Source: CAXBDP01 sp963974465 (GTDB taxonomy: Bacteria; Bacteroidota; Bacteroidia; Cytophagales; Cyclobacteriaceae). Taken from it: DNA of 64,000 bases. Where the stretch lies: the NCBI GenBank assembly GCA_049340005.1, contig JBMPIY010000007.1; one strand, 5' to 3'. Below, piece after piece: positions 50,813-60,673 of the stretch. The position numbers and the translations under genes were made by a program. How positions within the stretch are numbered: position 1 is the first letter of the stretch; each line of letters opens with the position of its first letter. Below the pieces are notes generated by a model that worked only from the letters and a program-made list of their open reading frames with translations, was not told the DNA's origin and did no database searches.

Positions 50813-51692
50813 ACTCTTATTGCTTATTGCTATTAGTGCCTTTAGCCAACTAGCCGTTGCGCAGGAATATAAGCCCAAAGGCTCTTTCCAGGTGGATTCC
50901 GCTAGAGTGGGTGAAGAAATCCCATATTCGCTAAGTTTTACATATCCCAGAGATTGGCAAGTCCTATTCCCAGATAGTTTGGGAAACTATAGTCCATTCG
51001 AATACAGCGGGAGGATATTTTTTCCTACCGTTACAGATAGCCTTAGTACAGATAGCACAATTTACTATTTAAGCACCTACGAGCTAGATGAAATACAGCT
51101 ATTGAGGTTACCCGTAAAAGTGCGCAAACCAAATGGAGACACTACAACCCTTTACACTGACTACAGCCAAATATCTCTCATCCAAGTAGTCACACAATTA
51201 CCTGATTCGCTTGATTTCAAGGAGAATACCTTTTATCGAAATGTGAAAACGGCCTTTAATTACCCATACCTTTTGGCTGGCTTGTTTTTGCTAACCGCAG
51301 CGCTAATTGCAGTTTGGATTATATTTGGCAAGAGAATTAGAAAATGGTTTGCCATCCGCAGACTGACTAAGTCTCATAAAATCTTTTTGAACAAATACAG
51401 AAAATTACAACCTGACGCCGCATTTGGAGCTAATTTGGAAGAAACTGAAAAGCTTCTCTTCATCTGGAAAAAGTATCTGGAGACATTGGAAAAAGCTCCA
51501 TTCACAAAACTCACCACCCGCGAAATTCTAAAAATCGTAAATGTGAATGGATTGGATAAAGCTTTAAAGGCAGTAGATAGAGCAATTTATGCAAGGATTA
51601 AAGGAGAAGACCTCGACCTTGCTTTTAAAATAATGGAGGAAGTATCCATCGATCAATATCAACAAAAGGTAAATTCCATTAAAAATGATTGA
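50805..51692 (+). CDS. Bat-type membrane protein (BatD-like partner)
   Basis: The 295-residue protein has a signal peptide (LRLLLLIAISAFSQLAVAQ), a periplasmic domain to about 155 with a beta-sandwich look (FQVDSARVGEEIPYSLSFTY), one membrane helix (about 157-178) and a cytoplasmic tail with DUF4381-like helices. GTG at 50805 is the start; it overlaps the DUF58 gene by 8 bp. The position between DUF58 and VWA genes shows a Bat operon component. No detailed function is known. Confidence 0.75.
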   Translation: MLRLLLLIAISAFSQLAVAQEYKPKGSFQVDSARVGEEIPYSLSFTYPRDWQVLFPDSLGNYSPFEYSGRIFFPTVTDSLSTDSTIYYLSTYELDEIQLLRLPVKVRKPNGDTTTLYTDYSQISLIQVVTQLPDSLDFKENTFYRNVKTAFNYPYLLAGLFLLTAALIAVWIIFGKRIRKWFAIRRLTKSHKIFLNKYRKLQPDAAFGANLEETEKLLFIWKKYLETLEKAPFTKLTTREILKIVNVNGLDKALKAVDRAIYARIKGEDLDLAFKIMEEVSIDQYQQKVNSIKND

Positions 51693-52734
51693 GAACGAGC
51701 AAACTATACCATGGTATTCGCTTGAATGGTTTAGCCCAAGTGTGCTGAAAAGCTTTCAATGGGAAATGCCTTTTTTCTTATATCTACTTATTCTCATTCC
51801 TTTTCTATTCTTATTAAGATGGATTTTCCTTCGTAGGAGAAAACAAAGTCTTGCGATTTCATTGGTAGATAAAGACATAAAAGCTTCTCCTGTTAGGTAT
51901 TTGAGATTTCTTCCAGGGATTTTCTTTTTGCTATCCACCATTCTGATAATTGTAGCACTTGCCAGGCCGCAACGGACAAATGAGCGTGTTGATCAATACA
52001 CCGAAGGAATTGATATAATGTTGGTGGTTGATATTTCGGAATCGATGATGATTGAGGATTTCAAGCCAAATAGAATGGAAGCCGCCAAACAAACTGCACA
52101 AGAATTTGTAAATGGTCGCATCCAAGATAGAATTGGTCTAGTAATTTTTTCAGGAGAGGCATATTCTCTTTCGCCTCTTACTACAGATTATAATTTACTA
52201 AATTCTTACATTGAAGATATCAATTTTGAAATGATTGAATCGAGGGGAACAGCAATTGGTAGTGCTATTGCCGTAGGAACCAATAGACTTCGTGAATCTA
52301 AAGCGAAGTCTAAAGTGATGATTATGATAAGTGATGGTGACAATACTGCTGGAAATATCGATCCATTAACAGCCGCAAATCTTGCCTCTGCTTTTGACAT
52401 CAAAATATATGCAGTAGCTATTGGCAAAGAAGGTCGAGTGCCATTTGGTACCGACTTTTTCGGTCGTCCTCGCTATGTAGAAAATACGCTTGATGAAACT
52501 ACATTAAGGGAAATAGCGCAAATTGGTAATGGCAAATTTTATAGAGTGGATGATAATAGCGGTTTGGAGGAAGTATTTGAAGAGATTGATCAATTAGAAA
52601 AAGCTGAAATCATTGAAACTCGCTATAGAGATACTCAGGATTTTTACAGCAATTATCTGAAATGGGCAGTCCTATTTTTGTTAGCATTCATTTTCACCAA
52701 GTCCACCTTCATGAGTAATATCCTCAGAGATTGA
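51685..52734 (+). CDS. BatA-like VWA-domain membrane protein
   Basis: The 349-residue protein has two N-terminal membrane segments (about 28-50 and 72-92), a VWA domain with MIDAS motif DISES (in VVDISESM), conserved RGTAIGSA and ISDGDNTAG, and a C-terminal membrane helix. This is the plan of BatA/BatB aerotolerance-type proteins working with MoxR ATPases. It overlaps the upstream gene by 8 bp. Only one VWA gene is present here, and no MoxR gene in the window. Confidence 0.9.
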   Translation: MIENEQTIPWYSLEWFSPSVLKSFQWEMPFFLYLLILIPFLFLLRWIFLRRRKQSLAISLVDKDIKASPVRYLRFLPGIFFLLSTILIIVALARPQRTNERVDQYTEGIDIMLVVDISESMMIEDFKPNRMEAAKQTAQEFVNGRIQDRIGLVIFSGEAYSLSPLTTDYNLLNSYIEDINFEMIESRGTAIGSAIAVGTNRLRESKAKSKVMIMISDGDNTAGNIDPLTAANLASAFDIKIYAVAIGKEGRVPFGTDFFGRPRYVENTLDETTLREIAQIGNGKFYRVDDNSGLEEVFEEIDQLEKAEIIETRYRDTQDFYSNYLKWAVLFLLAFIFTKSTFMSNILRD

Positions 52735-52752
52735 TTGGATCCTTTAGCTAAA

Positions 52753-53343
52753 TCAGAATTTATAAGATATTCCAATTCCATTCGATGCCATTCCAATTTG
52801 CAGGTTTTGGATTAATTCTGTGCTACTGTTAGTATTCAGAATAGTGAATAAAGCCAGATCAAAAACGAAAAGGAATGCTCCTTGCAAAATCACGCTTTTG
52901 CCAAAGCCTTTCCATAATTCAGGATTATTATTCAGGTTTTTAGATCGCTCCAGCATCCATAATCCTGCTGCCATGTAACCAATATCCAAACCTGCATTGA
53001 ACAGCAGCAATTTCTCCATTTTGGCTTGCTCACTTATACTTGCAGCCAAATCAAATGAAGCAGGATCAGCCGTAATAGCAGAATATAATCCAGAACCTGC
53101 TAATCCAAGATTTACAATGTTCCAATAAATATTCATCTGATGAAAATGCTTTTGCGAACCTCCTGTATTTCCCAGCGCAATTCCGCTCACAGCCATATTC
53201 CCTACTGCCCAAGCACCCAGAGTGTACATTCCAGTTTTGGTGATTTTAAGTCTGTTTTCGTTAAAACCCTTCAGCTCACTTTGAGCAAAAAGTGAAAAAC
53301 TCAACAAAAACATCACAGATAAAACTACTAGAAACTTTTTCAC
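52753..53343 (-). CDS. Hypothetical membrane protein
   Basis: The 196-residue protein starts with a signal peptide (MKKFLVVLSVMFLLSFSLFA) and has three or four hydrophobic stretches (GMYTLGAWAVGNMAVSGIAL, IVNLGLAGSGLYSAI, GLDIGYMAAGLWMLE, GAFLFVFDLALFTIL). It resembles the family of DUF6992-type Bacteroidota membrane proteins, but I do not recognise it with certainty. Its ATG overlaps the LysE stop (ATGA). Function unknown. Confidence 0.65.
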   Translation of the reverse strand: MKKFLVVLSVMFLLSFSLFAQSELKGFNENRLKITKTGMYTLGAWAVGNMAVSGIALGNTGGSQKHFHQMNIYWNIVNLGLAGSGLYSAITADPASFDLAASISEQAKMEKLLLFNAGLDIGYMAAGLWMLERSKNLNNNPELWKGFGKSVILQGAFLFVFDLALFTILNTNSSTELIQNLQIGMASNGIGISYKF

Positions 53344-53996
53344 ATGAATAAATTCAATGCACTTAAATCAACCACCACATAATTGTTGTATGCAAACCAA
53401 AGCAACCTCAACCCAAACACAAAAAGTGCTAGACCCACAATTTTGTTCAAAATCAGGATTAACCGACTAGTAATAAGGCTCCGTAGCTTGTGCGCCAAAT
53501 ACGATTTCCCGATATCAACAATAAATACTGTTGACAATAAAGTGATGAAAAAAATGAATTTATGCTCTTGTCCAAACCCTCTGTCGATAGACACAAAACT
53601 GACCATTCCTACCCAAAAAAGCAGAACAAAAGGATTGATACCATTCAAAAAAACACCTTTTAAGAACTGGTTAATTACTAGTGACTTCCCAATTCGTACT
53701 TGCTTGATACCTTTCTTGGCAATTGGCTTAAAAAAATTGTAAACCCCAAAAGCTAGCATAATTACGCCTCCTACAAATCCTAGGTAAAAGGAAAAACGCG
53801 GGTGGTCGATCAAGCCACGTAGACTAAAATTGGTGAGCCATACATAAAAAGCATCGCTAAGCAAAATACCAACAGCCATGATTACTCCAGCTATAAAACC
53901 TTTTTCCACGCTGCTTTGGATAAGCGAGAAAAACACTGGGCCGATCATCACCGATAGTAATAAGCCAAACAATATTCCGCTTATTACTACTTCCAT
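53340..53996 (-). CDS. LysE-family transporter
   Basis: The 218-residue protein has six membrane segments and the LysE/RhtB start: GLLLSVMIGPVFFSLIQSSV and GVIMAVGILLSDAFYVWL. The family exports amino acids or related solutes. The second half has NGINPFVLLFWVGMV, also typical. The gene overlaps GH3-like gene by 10 bp upstream and the hypothetical membrane gene downstream. The substrate is unknown. Confidence 0.88.
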   Translation of the reverse strand: MEVVISGILFGLLLSVMIGPVFFSLIQSSVEKGFIAGVIMAVGILLSDAFYVWLTNFSLRGLIDHPRFSFYLGFVGGVIMLAFGVYNFFKPIAKKGIKQVRIGKSLVINQFLKGVFLNGINPFVLLFWVGMVSFVSIDRGFGQEHKFIFFITLLSTVFIVDIGKSYLAHKLRSLITSRLILILNKIVGLALFVFGLRLLWFAYNNYVVVDLSALNLFM

Positions 53997-55534
53997 TTAT
54001 CCGCCAAAAAGGCATTCCAATCTTCCAAAATCTGTTTTTTCAGCACTCTCGGAAACTTACTCTGACCACCAACTTTTCCACGCTGTTTCATGAAATCATA
54101 AAAAGTCTGCGTTGGCAATAGGGTTACAAATACCTCTTTCAAAGCTGCATTTCTTTCAACGGCATAGTCGTCATTCAATTCCTTCAAATATAGATCGAGG
54201 CGATCCCGAAGCTGATCTGCATTTACCACATCGTCGCATGCCAAATACCAATGATGTGCAAAAAGTGAATCGTAAGGCACGCCAGCTACGGTAAATTCTC
54301 GTATCGAAATATCAAATTCCTCAGCCAGCATTTCTACTGCTTTAGTCATATTATCCACAGACAGATGCTCTCCACAAAGACTTAAAAAATGTTTGGTTCG
54401 ACCTGTAATTACTATCTCACTTTCATATTTATTAACGAATCGAATAGTATCACCAATTAAATACCGCCATGCTCCTGCACAAGTGCTTATAAGCAAAGCA
54501 TATTCTTGTTGTTCATCAATTTCGTGAATCATGTAAGTTTCTGGATCTGCAACTAGCTGCCCATCATCGTCGAAATTGCGGGAAGTAAAAGGGACAAACT
54601 CGTAAAAAATACCATTGTTGAGTACAAGTCGCATCGATTTACGATCAGGTAATGCTTGAAAAGCGATGAAACCCTCCGATGCCAGATAGGTTTCAATGTA
54701 TGTAATCGGTCGGCCAAGAAGCTTATCAAAACTCTTCCTGTAAGGCTCTAAGCTTACTCCACCATGTACATATACTTCTAAATTTGGCCAAATTTCATGG
54801 ATATTATCCACCTCATAGTGCTTAATGATTTTCTCCATCAAGATCTGAATCCAAGCCGGAACACCCATCAGGTAACCGATGTCCCAATCTTTAGCTTTTA
54901 GTACTATTTCATTGAGTTTCAAATCCCAATCTTTGGTTCGAGCTATACGTTGACCAGGCTTGTAAAAAAAGTGCAACCAAAATGGCAATTGCCCAGTGGT
55001 AATTCCACTTAAATCACCTTCAAAGTAGGTTCCATGCCTATTTAACTCAGTGCTGCCACCAAGCATTAACATCCCTTTCTCATAGGTTTTTGCTGGCAAA
55101 TCAAATTTCGATAAGCTTAAAATTTGCCTTACACCCGTTCGCTGAATGGCTTTCATCATAGAGCGAGTTACAGGAATATATTTAGAAGTTGCTTCTGAAG
55201 TGCCGGAACTGAGCGCAAAGTATTTAACTTGTCCGGGCCAGCATACATTTTTTTCATCCTCCCGCGTTTTGTGCCACCATTCTTTAAAGATCGTACTATA
55301 ATCATAAGTTGGTACTTTCTCTTTGAAATTCTCATAAAACATTTCTTGCTTGGTATTTCGAAAAGATTTGAGAATTTCTGAAAAGGAATATCGCTGTCCA
55401 AATTGCGTTCGACGTGCCTTAATCATCAATTTTCTGAGGGTAGATTTTTGCAAATCAAACGGTGTGGAAAATTCCTGCTGAATACTATCTCTCAGCCTGA
55501 TTCCCTTTTTCAGTAAGTTTCCGATTATGACCAT
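53987..55534 (-). CDS. GH3-family acyl-adenylate-forming protein
   Basis: The 515-residue protein is of the GH3 auxin-responsive promoter family: WPGQVKYFALSSGTSEATSK (ATP-binding S-S-G-T-S), YIETYLASEGFIAFQ and YLIGDTIRF match the family. It activates a carboxylic acid by adenylation and may conjugate it to an amino acid. Bacteroidota copies are common, with unknown acid. It overlaps the LysE gene by 10 bp; export of the product by LysE is a possible but untested link. Confidence 0.9.
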   Translation of the reverse strand: MVIIGNLLKKGIRLRDSIQQEFSTPFDLQKSTLRKLMIKARRTQFGQRYSFSEILKSFRNTKQEMFYENFKEKVPTYDYSTIFKEWWHKTREDEKNVCWPGQVKYFALSSGTSEATSKYIPVTRSMMKAIQRTGVRQILSLSKFDLPAKTYEKGMLMLGGSTELNRHGTYFEGDLSGITTGQLPFWLHFFYKPGQRIARTKDWDLKLNEIVLKAKDWDIGYLMGVPAWIQILMEKIIKHYEVDNIHEIWPNLEVYVHGGVSLEPYRKSFDKLLGRPITYIETYLASEGFIAFQALPDRKSMRLVLNNGIFYEFVPFTSRNFDDDGQLVADPETYMIHEIDEQQEYALLISTCAGAWRYLIGDTIRFVNKYESEIVITGRTKHFLSLCGEHLSVDNMTKAVEMLAEEFDISIREFTVAGVPYDSLFAHHWYLACDDVVNADQLRDRLDLYLKELNDDYAVERNAALKEVFVTLLPTQTFYDFMKQRGKVGGQSKFPRVLKKQILEDWNAFLADKWK

Positions 55535-55636
55535 TTTTTAATTCATTTTTGTTGATATCCCAACGAGAGGCATACTATTTTTGTCTAAATTAGACCATTC
55601 TCAAACAATTATAAAGAAACTCGTTTATTTCTATCT

Positions 55637-56320
55637 ATGACAGACATTAAGAAAGCATTAAAAATATATTATGATAAACTTGCATCGAAAGGTGCCAAAC
55701 TAATTGCTGTTTCCAAAACACATCCTGCTCAAATGGTCGAGGAGGCTTATAAAGCAGGGCAAATTGATTTTGGTGAGAACAAGGTTCAAGAATTAGTAGA
55801 AAAAGCTGAGCAATTGCCAAAGGATATTCAATGGCATTTGATTGGGCATTTGCAGAGAAATAAAGTAAAATATATTGCGCCATTTATTCATCTAATTCAC
55901 TCTATAGACAGTTTCAAATTGTTGCGGGAGGTTGAAAAAGAAGCTAAAAAAGCTGGAAGAATTATTCCATGCTTGCTACAAGTACATATAGCTAAGGAAA
56001 GCTCCAAATTTGGCTTCGACGAACAAGAGCTTATTGAAATGCTCAATAATGCTGAGTTTGCTGCACTCGAAAATGTGCGAATTGATGGGCTGATGGGAAT
56101 GGCTACTTTTACCGAAGATGAGGATTTGATCCGAGATGAGTTTAAATCTCTCAAAAGTTTATCCCTTAAAATCGCCAGCGAATACAAACATATTCCGTTC
56201 CTTCAAATGAAGGAGTTATCTATGGGAATGAGTAGCGATTATAGCATCGCAATTGAAGAAGGAAGCACCATGGTAAGAATAGGAAGTGCAATTTTTGGCG
56301 AAAGGGATTACGGAGTATGA
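55637..56320 (+). CDS. YggS-family PLP homeostasis protein
   Basis: The 227-residue protein is full-length PLPBP (YggS): LIAVSKTHPA with PLP Lys (near residue 27), FGENKVQEL, WHLIGHLQRNK, IHSIDSFKL, MSMGMSSDY version LSMGMSSDYSIAIEEGSTMV and RIGSAIFGER. It binds PLP without catalysis and balances B6 vitamers. It overlaps the DUF423 gene by 4 bp. Confidence 0.95.
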   Translation: MTDIKKALKIYYDKLASKGAKLIAVSKTHPAQMVEEAYKAGQIDFGENKVQELVEKAEQLPKDIQWHLIGHLQRNKVKYIAPFIHLIHSIDSFKLLREVEKEAKKAGRIIPCLLQVHIAKESSKFGFDEQELIEMLNNAEFAALENVRIDGLMGMATFTEDEDLIRDEFKSLKSLSLKIASEYKHIPFLQMKELSMGMSSDYSIAIEEGSTMVRIGSAIFGERDYGV

Positions 56321-56703
56321 ACGAAACATCAAAGCCCATTTCATTTGTATCCATAGGCTGTGTAATGATAGCCATTGGTGTAGCTCTCGGCGCATTTGGA
56401 ACACATGGATTGGAAGAAATGCTAACACGGACAGGACGAGTAGACACTTTTGAAACGGCTGTCAAATACCACTTTTACAATAGTTTGGGCATTATTTTAA
56501 TTGGAGTAATGTGCAAAATGCACCCTGGCGCATTCAAGCGCTCGGGCTGGCTTATTTTGATTGGCACCATCATATTTTCAGGCTCACTTTACTTCTTGTG
56601 TTTTACGGGCATTACTATATTAGGAGCTGTCACTCCCATTGGAGGAGTATTATTGATAATTGGGTGGTTATTTGCCGCCAAAGACGCCTTTAAGAACTTT
56701 TAG
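56317..56703 (+). CDS. DUF423 membrane protein
   Basis: The 128-residue protein has four membrane helices and the DUF423 (YgdD/SdpI-like) pattern: GVALGAFGTHGLEEML, FETAVKYHFYNSLGII and FSGSLYFLCFTGI, PIGGVLLIIGWLF. Function unknown. ATGA overlap with the yggS-like gene indicates translational coupling. Confidence 0.92.
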   Translation: MNETSKPISFVSIGCVMIAIGVALGAFGTHGLEEMLTRTGRVDTFETAVKYHFYNSLGIILIGVMCKMHPGAFKRSGWLILIGTIIFSGSLYFLCFTGITILGAVTPIGGVLLIIGWLFAAKDAFKNF

Positions 56704-58114
56704 GAAAACCCTTTTCTCCTTCCTCGAAAAACTCTTCTGGAAAGCCCAAAAGATAGAGATTTTCAGTCGCTCGAGTGATTCCGGTGTATAGCCATCTCAG
56801 AAATTCAAGATCTGGCGCTTCTCCCTTTTTGTAGAAGCCCGGTTCCAAGAAAATATTTTTCCATTGCCCTCCTTGCGATTTGTGGCAAGTAAGTGCGTAG
56901 GCAAATTTCACTTGCAGCGCATTCAAGTTAATATCCTTTTTGAGACTCTGCTTTTGATCGGCTTTGCGTGGCAAGTCCAAATATTCTAGGCGAACGGAAT
57001 CCGCTAATTTCTTCATGTCTTCTGCGGGCATGGATGGACCAGAACAGTGAAGTGAATCTAAAATCACTCTCACATCAAAAGGTGGTAAATCCGGATAATC
57101 GACCAATTGCACAAGCAAATCGGCAAACCGAAATCCATGCTCCTCCACCTCCCGCTTTATTTTTCTAACTTCTACAAAGTCTCCATTGGCAATGAAGCCT
57201 GCATTCGAATCATCGGGTAAAAAAAGATAATTGTTTTTCACCACCATCAGCATATCCCCAGCTTCTAATTCATTTTCTCTAAAGAATATATTGCGACGGA
57301 TATACTCATTATAATTATTCGCTCGGTAATTTGCACCAGTGATGATAATACAATCTTCTGCACCATTTTCCCTGTAAGTATCTCTGAGCAACTCTTCCAA
57401 TTGACTTCCGTCTACTTGCTTGATATCGGGATAGCCTTCTAAGCTTAGCATTGGCTCCACTTTTTTGCCCATAATCCAAGCTCGCACGCGGGTAGCATTA
57501 TACAAGATACCCGATTCCATTTGCTGTCTCATTACTTTAGTAAGCGCAACTTCGAGCACGTTTAATCGATAGTGATTACGCAATGAATTCGCATCCAGTG
57601 CAGGGCTCTTTACTTTACCAACAGGTGGCAGCTGGGCAACATCACCGATAAGCACAAGTCTATTTCCTTCATTAGAGAATACATATTCGACTAGATCGCT
57701 GAGCAAACTTGGGAACCCATCGTCACTTATCATGGATGCCTCATCGACAAAAAATACAGTGTTGGTCATAGCATTTTTTTGCAATCGGAAATCCAAATTA
57801 CCTCTGCCGTCATCCTTAGGGCTATAAATAAAACGGTGGATGGTGAATGCTTTGAATCCAGAATAAGAAGCCAATACTTTAGCTGCCCTTCCAGTAGGTG
57901 CTACTAATGCAAATTTGCGCTTATAGGTATGCAGGGAATGAATAAGCGTGCTGACAACAGTAGTTTTTCCTGTTCCGGCATAGCCACGAATTAGAAAGGT
58001 CGTTTTATTGGACGCATCACTATGCAAGAATTTTTCAAATTGCTCGAATAGGTATTGCTGACCTTCAGTGGGTTCGAAAGGAAAATGACTTAGAAATGTG
58101 TCCTTCAGACTCAT
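56690..58114 (-). CDS. RecD-like superfamily 1 DNA helicase
   Basis: The 474-residue protein has Walker A GYAGTGKTTVVSTL (about 44-57), FALVAPTGRAAKVL (motif Ia), VDEASMI (Walker B), LIGDVAQLPPVG (motif III) and C-terminal ALTCHKSQGGQW with YTGITRATENLYLLG (motifs V/VI, UvrD_C_2). It is a stand-alone RecD2/Dda-type 5'-3' helicase without the RecD N-terminal domain. ATG at 58114 lies 2 bp after the thioesterase stop. The 3' end overlaps DUF423 gene by 14 bp. Confidence 0.9.
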   Translation of the reverse strand: MSLKDTFLSHFPFEPTEGQQYLFEQFEKFLHSDASNKTTFLIRGYAGTGKTTVVSTLIHSLHTYKRKFALVAPTGRAAKVLASYSGFKAFTIHRFIYSPKDDGRGNLDFRLQKNAMTNTVFFVDEASMISDDGFPSLLSDLVEYVFSNEGNRLVLIGDVAQLPPVGKVKSPALDANSLRNHYRLNVLEVALTKVMRQQMESGILYNATRVRAWIMGKKVEPMLSLEGYPDIKQVDGSQLEELLRDTYRENGAEDCIIITGANYRANNYNEYIRRNIFFRENELEAGDMLMVVKNNYLFLPDDSNAGFIANGDFVEVRKIKREVEEHGFRFADLLVQLVDYPDLPPFDVRVILDSLHCSGPSMPAEDMKKLADSVRLEYLDLPRKADQKQSLKKDINLNALQVKFAYALTCHKSQGGQWKNIFLEPGFYKKGEAPDLEFLRWLYTGITRATENLYLLGFPEEFFEEGEKGFPKSS

Positions 58115-58116
58115 TA

Positions 58117-58554
58117 TCAAATAATTGCCATAGTTGCAGTGGCTTTGGCTATCAATATTGTACTATCACCCTCGATTGAGTAAACTTCTGATTCACAGAA
58201 ATATAATTTCGAACCACGCTTCAGAACTGTGCCGATGGCATGCAATTGCTTGCCCATTCCCGGGTTCAAATAAGATATTTTCAACTCCACGGTAACAATG
58301 TTTTGGTAATCCTCAGCCATTGTATAAGCTGCAAAGCCAGCTACAATATCCGCCACCGTTGCCGTAACTCCACCATGCACCATTCCATGCTGCTGGGTAT
58401 GGATTTGCTCCAAATCTAACCTACCTTCTACCAATCCATATTCAATCTTATCGAGCCTAAACTTCATCAACTTCATGAAATGCTGCTTCTCTAGGAAACC
58501 AATTATCCGTTCCTTGTTCACTTGCTGAGTAGTATTTGCTATTTGTGATTCCAT
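58117..58554 (-). CDS. PaaI-like hotdog thioesterase
   Basis: The 145-residue protein has the hotdog signature HGGVTATVADIVAGFAAYT (about 57-75) and VELKISYLNPGMGKQLHAIG, as in PaaI-type acyl-CoA thioesterases. The catalytic Asp is within VADIVA. The substrate is unknown. It starts the two-gene run with the RecD-like helicase. Confidence 0.9.
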   Translation of the reverse strand: MESQIANTTQQVNKERIIGFLEKQHFMKLMKFRLDKIEYGLVEGRLDLEQIHTQQHGMVHGGVTATVADIVAGFAAYTMAEDYQNIVTVELKISYLNPGMGKQLHAIGTVLKRGSKLYFCESEVYSIEGDSTILIAKATATMAII

Positions 58555-58642
58555 GATTCAAAGTTAGGAATTTAAAGACCTAAAATAAATTCTTTTAGAT
58601 TGCCGTTCAGCACGTATTTTTAGCAATTAAAAAAATAATTAG

Positions 58643-59140
58643 GTGAAGAAAATAATTGAAAATACATTTGGGAATCGGTTACGGGTAAGAGTCTGTGGAT
58701 TGTTGGTAGAGGAAGGAAAAATCCTGCTGATAAAGTATGAAGGACTAGGAGAAGAAGGCTATCTTTGGGCACCGCCAGGCGGGGGAATGGAGTATGGAAG
58801 TAGTGCCGAAGAAAATTTGAAAAGAGAATTTAGAGAGGAAACGGGATTGGATATAGATGTAAATCAATACCTTTTCACTCATGAATATTTAAATAAACCA
58901 CTACACGCTATAGAGCACTTCTTCATGGTAAGCAGAAGAGGAGGGAGGTTAAAGCTTGGTTCCGATCCAGAAATGGAAGAAGCCAATCAAATAATAAAAG
59001 AACTAAAATTCATGAACGACAACGATATTCGTAGTGAAAGTTTAGGTCGCTTACACAAAATGTTTGAAGTAGAACCAAACCCAAATAAAATTGGCCAATT
59101 GAAAGGATGTTTCATTTTATCGAATAAATCCCTAAAATAG
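58643..59140 (+). CDS. NUDIX hydrolase
   Basis: The 165-residue protein has a complete Nudix box, GGGMEYGSSAEENLKREF and REETGLDI (G-x5-E-x7-REUxEE-x-GU), around residues 47-72. It cleaves a nucleoside diphosphate derivative. GTG at 58643 is the start; no in-frame ATG is near. Its C-terminal extension is divergent and no substrate can be named. Confidence 0.88.
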   Translation: MKKIIENTFGNRLRVRVCGLLVEEGKILLIKYEGLGEEGYLWAPPGGGMEYGSSAEENLKREFREETGLDIDVNQYLFTHEYLNKPLHAIEHFFMVSRRGGRLKLGSDPEMEEANQIIKELKFMNDNDIRSESLGRLHKMFEVEPNPNKIGQLKGCFILSNKSLK

Positions 59141-59200
59141 AGGCCGAATTGACCTTGAAATCCTTTTAAAAATACTTATTATTGCGTAAACCTTAAACAA

Positions 59201-59779
59201 ATGAACTTAACTAAAATACTTTCTATCGTTTTCCTGCTAGTAGCAATAGGAACAGGGTACTACCTTGTAAACAGTGTGAAATCTGATATCGACTTCGATG
59301 CTGAGCTAAGAAGAACTGAATCTCAAATAGTTGAAAAACTAAAATTGATTCGTGATGCTCAAATTGCTTATAGAGGCGGTAATGGAAAATATGCTTCCGA
59401 TTGGGATTCGCTTATTTCTTTTGTAGATACTGGTAAGATATACATCGTCCAAAGAAGAGAAGAAATTAAACTTCTTGCCTATGGCGCAGAAGAAACTACC
59501 ACAATTCTTGACACAATTGGTTCTGTGTCAGTAATGGATTCATTATTTAGCCCATCCAAAGTGCCAAACTTCAATTTACAGAGATTGCCATACAAACCTG
59601 GAACTGATGTGAAATTTGAAATATTTGCTGGCAAGATTGAACGTTCAGGTCAAATGGTAGATGTTTTCGAAATAAGAGATCCAAACCCAATGAACCCGGC
59701 AAGGAGAAGAAATGATAATGAAAGAGCACTTCGCGTAGGTTCTAAAACTGACGTAACTACCACAGGTAACTGGGAGTAA
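59201..59779 (+). CDS. Membrane-anchored hypothetical protein, pseudopilin-like N terminus
   Basis: The 192-residue protein has one N-terminal membrane helix (about 5-23: ILSIVFLLVAIGTGYYLV). The rest is exported. Region LRRTESQIVEKLKLIRDAQI and YRGGNGKYASDWDSLISF resembles the start of type II secretion pseudopilins, though no prepilin cleavage site is clear. In related Bacteroidota it neighbours DUF3822 and coaD, as here. Function unknown. Confidence 0.72.
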   Translation: MNLTKILSIVFLLVAIGTGYYLVNSVKSDIDFDAELRRTESQIVEKLKLIRDAQIAYRGGNGKYASDWDSLISFVDTGKIYIVQRREEIKLLAYGAEETTTILDTIGSVSVMDSLFSPSKVPNFNLQRLPYKPGTDVKFEIFAGKIERSGQMVDVFEIRDPNPMNPARRRNDNERALRVGSKTDVTTTGNWE

Positions 59780-59788
59780 TATTTAAAA

Positions 59789-60673
59789 ATGATAAACGAG
59801 GAGGACACGTACCAAAATTTGGTGATCAAGGATGATGTACTTGATGTGAACCTCCTGAGCCAATACCACTTAAGTATTGGAATAAGTGAAAATGAAATAG
59901 AGATAGGCATCGTTGATAGCGAAAATCATCGATGCCTTTTCTTTGAACTCATAACTATTACACAAAATATAAGCAGGGAAGCTTATTTTGATTCCTTAGG
60001 GAAAATATTTGATCAGCATCCATTATTGCCAGCAGGTTTTTGGGGAAGCATTTCAGTATTCGTAAAAAATCAGCACTTCAGCCTAGTTCCACATGAATTT
60101 TTCAGCAAAACTAAAAGTGTGGATTGGCTTTGCATGGCAACCGGGCAAGTGGAGCCTGATGGAGAAATTCTCTCCCATTACCACAAAAATCTAGATTGCC
60201 ATTTAGTATATTCTATTCCAGACGATATCAAGGAATGGTTCTCACACAAATATCCAAACCTTAAGGTTCAATTTCTACATCAAATATCTGTTTTACTTGA
60301 AGGATTCTTAAGACAAAAACCATCAGGGAAAAATGCTGTAGCATTTGCTCATATCGATGGAGATTGGCTTAGCTTGGTCATTTTCGAAGGGAAAAATCTC
60401 CTTTTGTGTAATCGTTTCAAAATCTATGAACCTTCGGATTTCGCCAAATATATTGGAATTGCCTTCCAAGAATTCTCACTAAATTTAGAAAGTGATCAGT
60501 TGATAGTATATGGCAACTTCGAGAAAGATGCCTCTGCACTCAATCAGCTAAACAGGTATTTCCAATATGTGCATTTAGGTAAGCGTCCTTGGAAGCTATA
60601 TTTTGGCTATATGTTCGACGATCTAGAAGAGTATAAATACTTTGAAACCTTCTGTACTTGGTTCTGCAAATGA
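59789..60673 (+). CDS. DUF3822 family protein
   Basis: The 294-residue protein belongs to DUF3822, a Bacteroidota family with an actin-like ATPase look: LSIGISENEIEIGIVDSE at the start and VAFAHIDGDWLSLVIFEGKN in the second half, as in the duplicated RNase H-like fold. The role is unknown. It has an ATGA overlap with coaD (stop 60671-60673, coaD start 60670). Confidence 0.85.
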   Translation: MINEEDTYQNLVIKDDVLDVNLLSQYHLSIGISENEIEIGIVDSENHRCLFFELITITQNISREAYFDSLGKIFDQHPLLPAGFWGSISVFVKNQHFSLVPHEFFSKTKSVDWLCMATGQVEPDGEILSHYHKNLDCHLVYSIPDDIKEWFSHKYPNLKVQFLHQISVLLEGFLRQKPSGKNAVAFAHIDGDWLSLVIFEGKNLLLCNRFKIYEPSDFAKYIGIAFQEFSLNLESDQLIVYGNFEKDASALNQLNRYFQYVHLGKRPWKLYFGYMFDDLEEYKYFETFCTWFCK

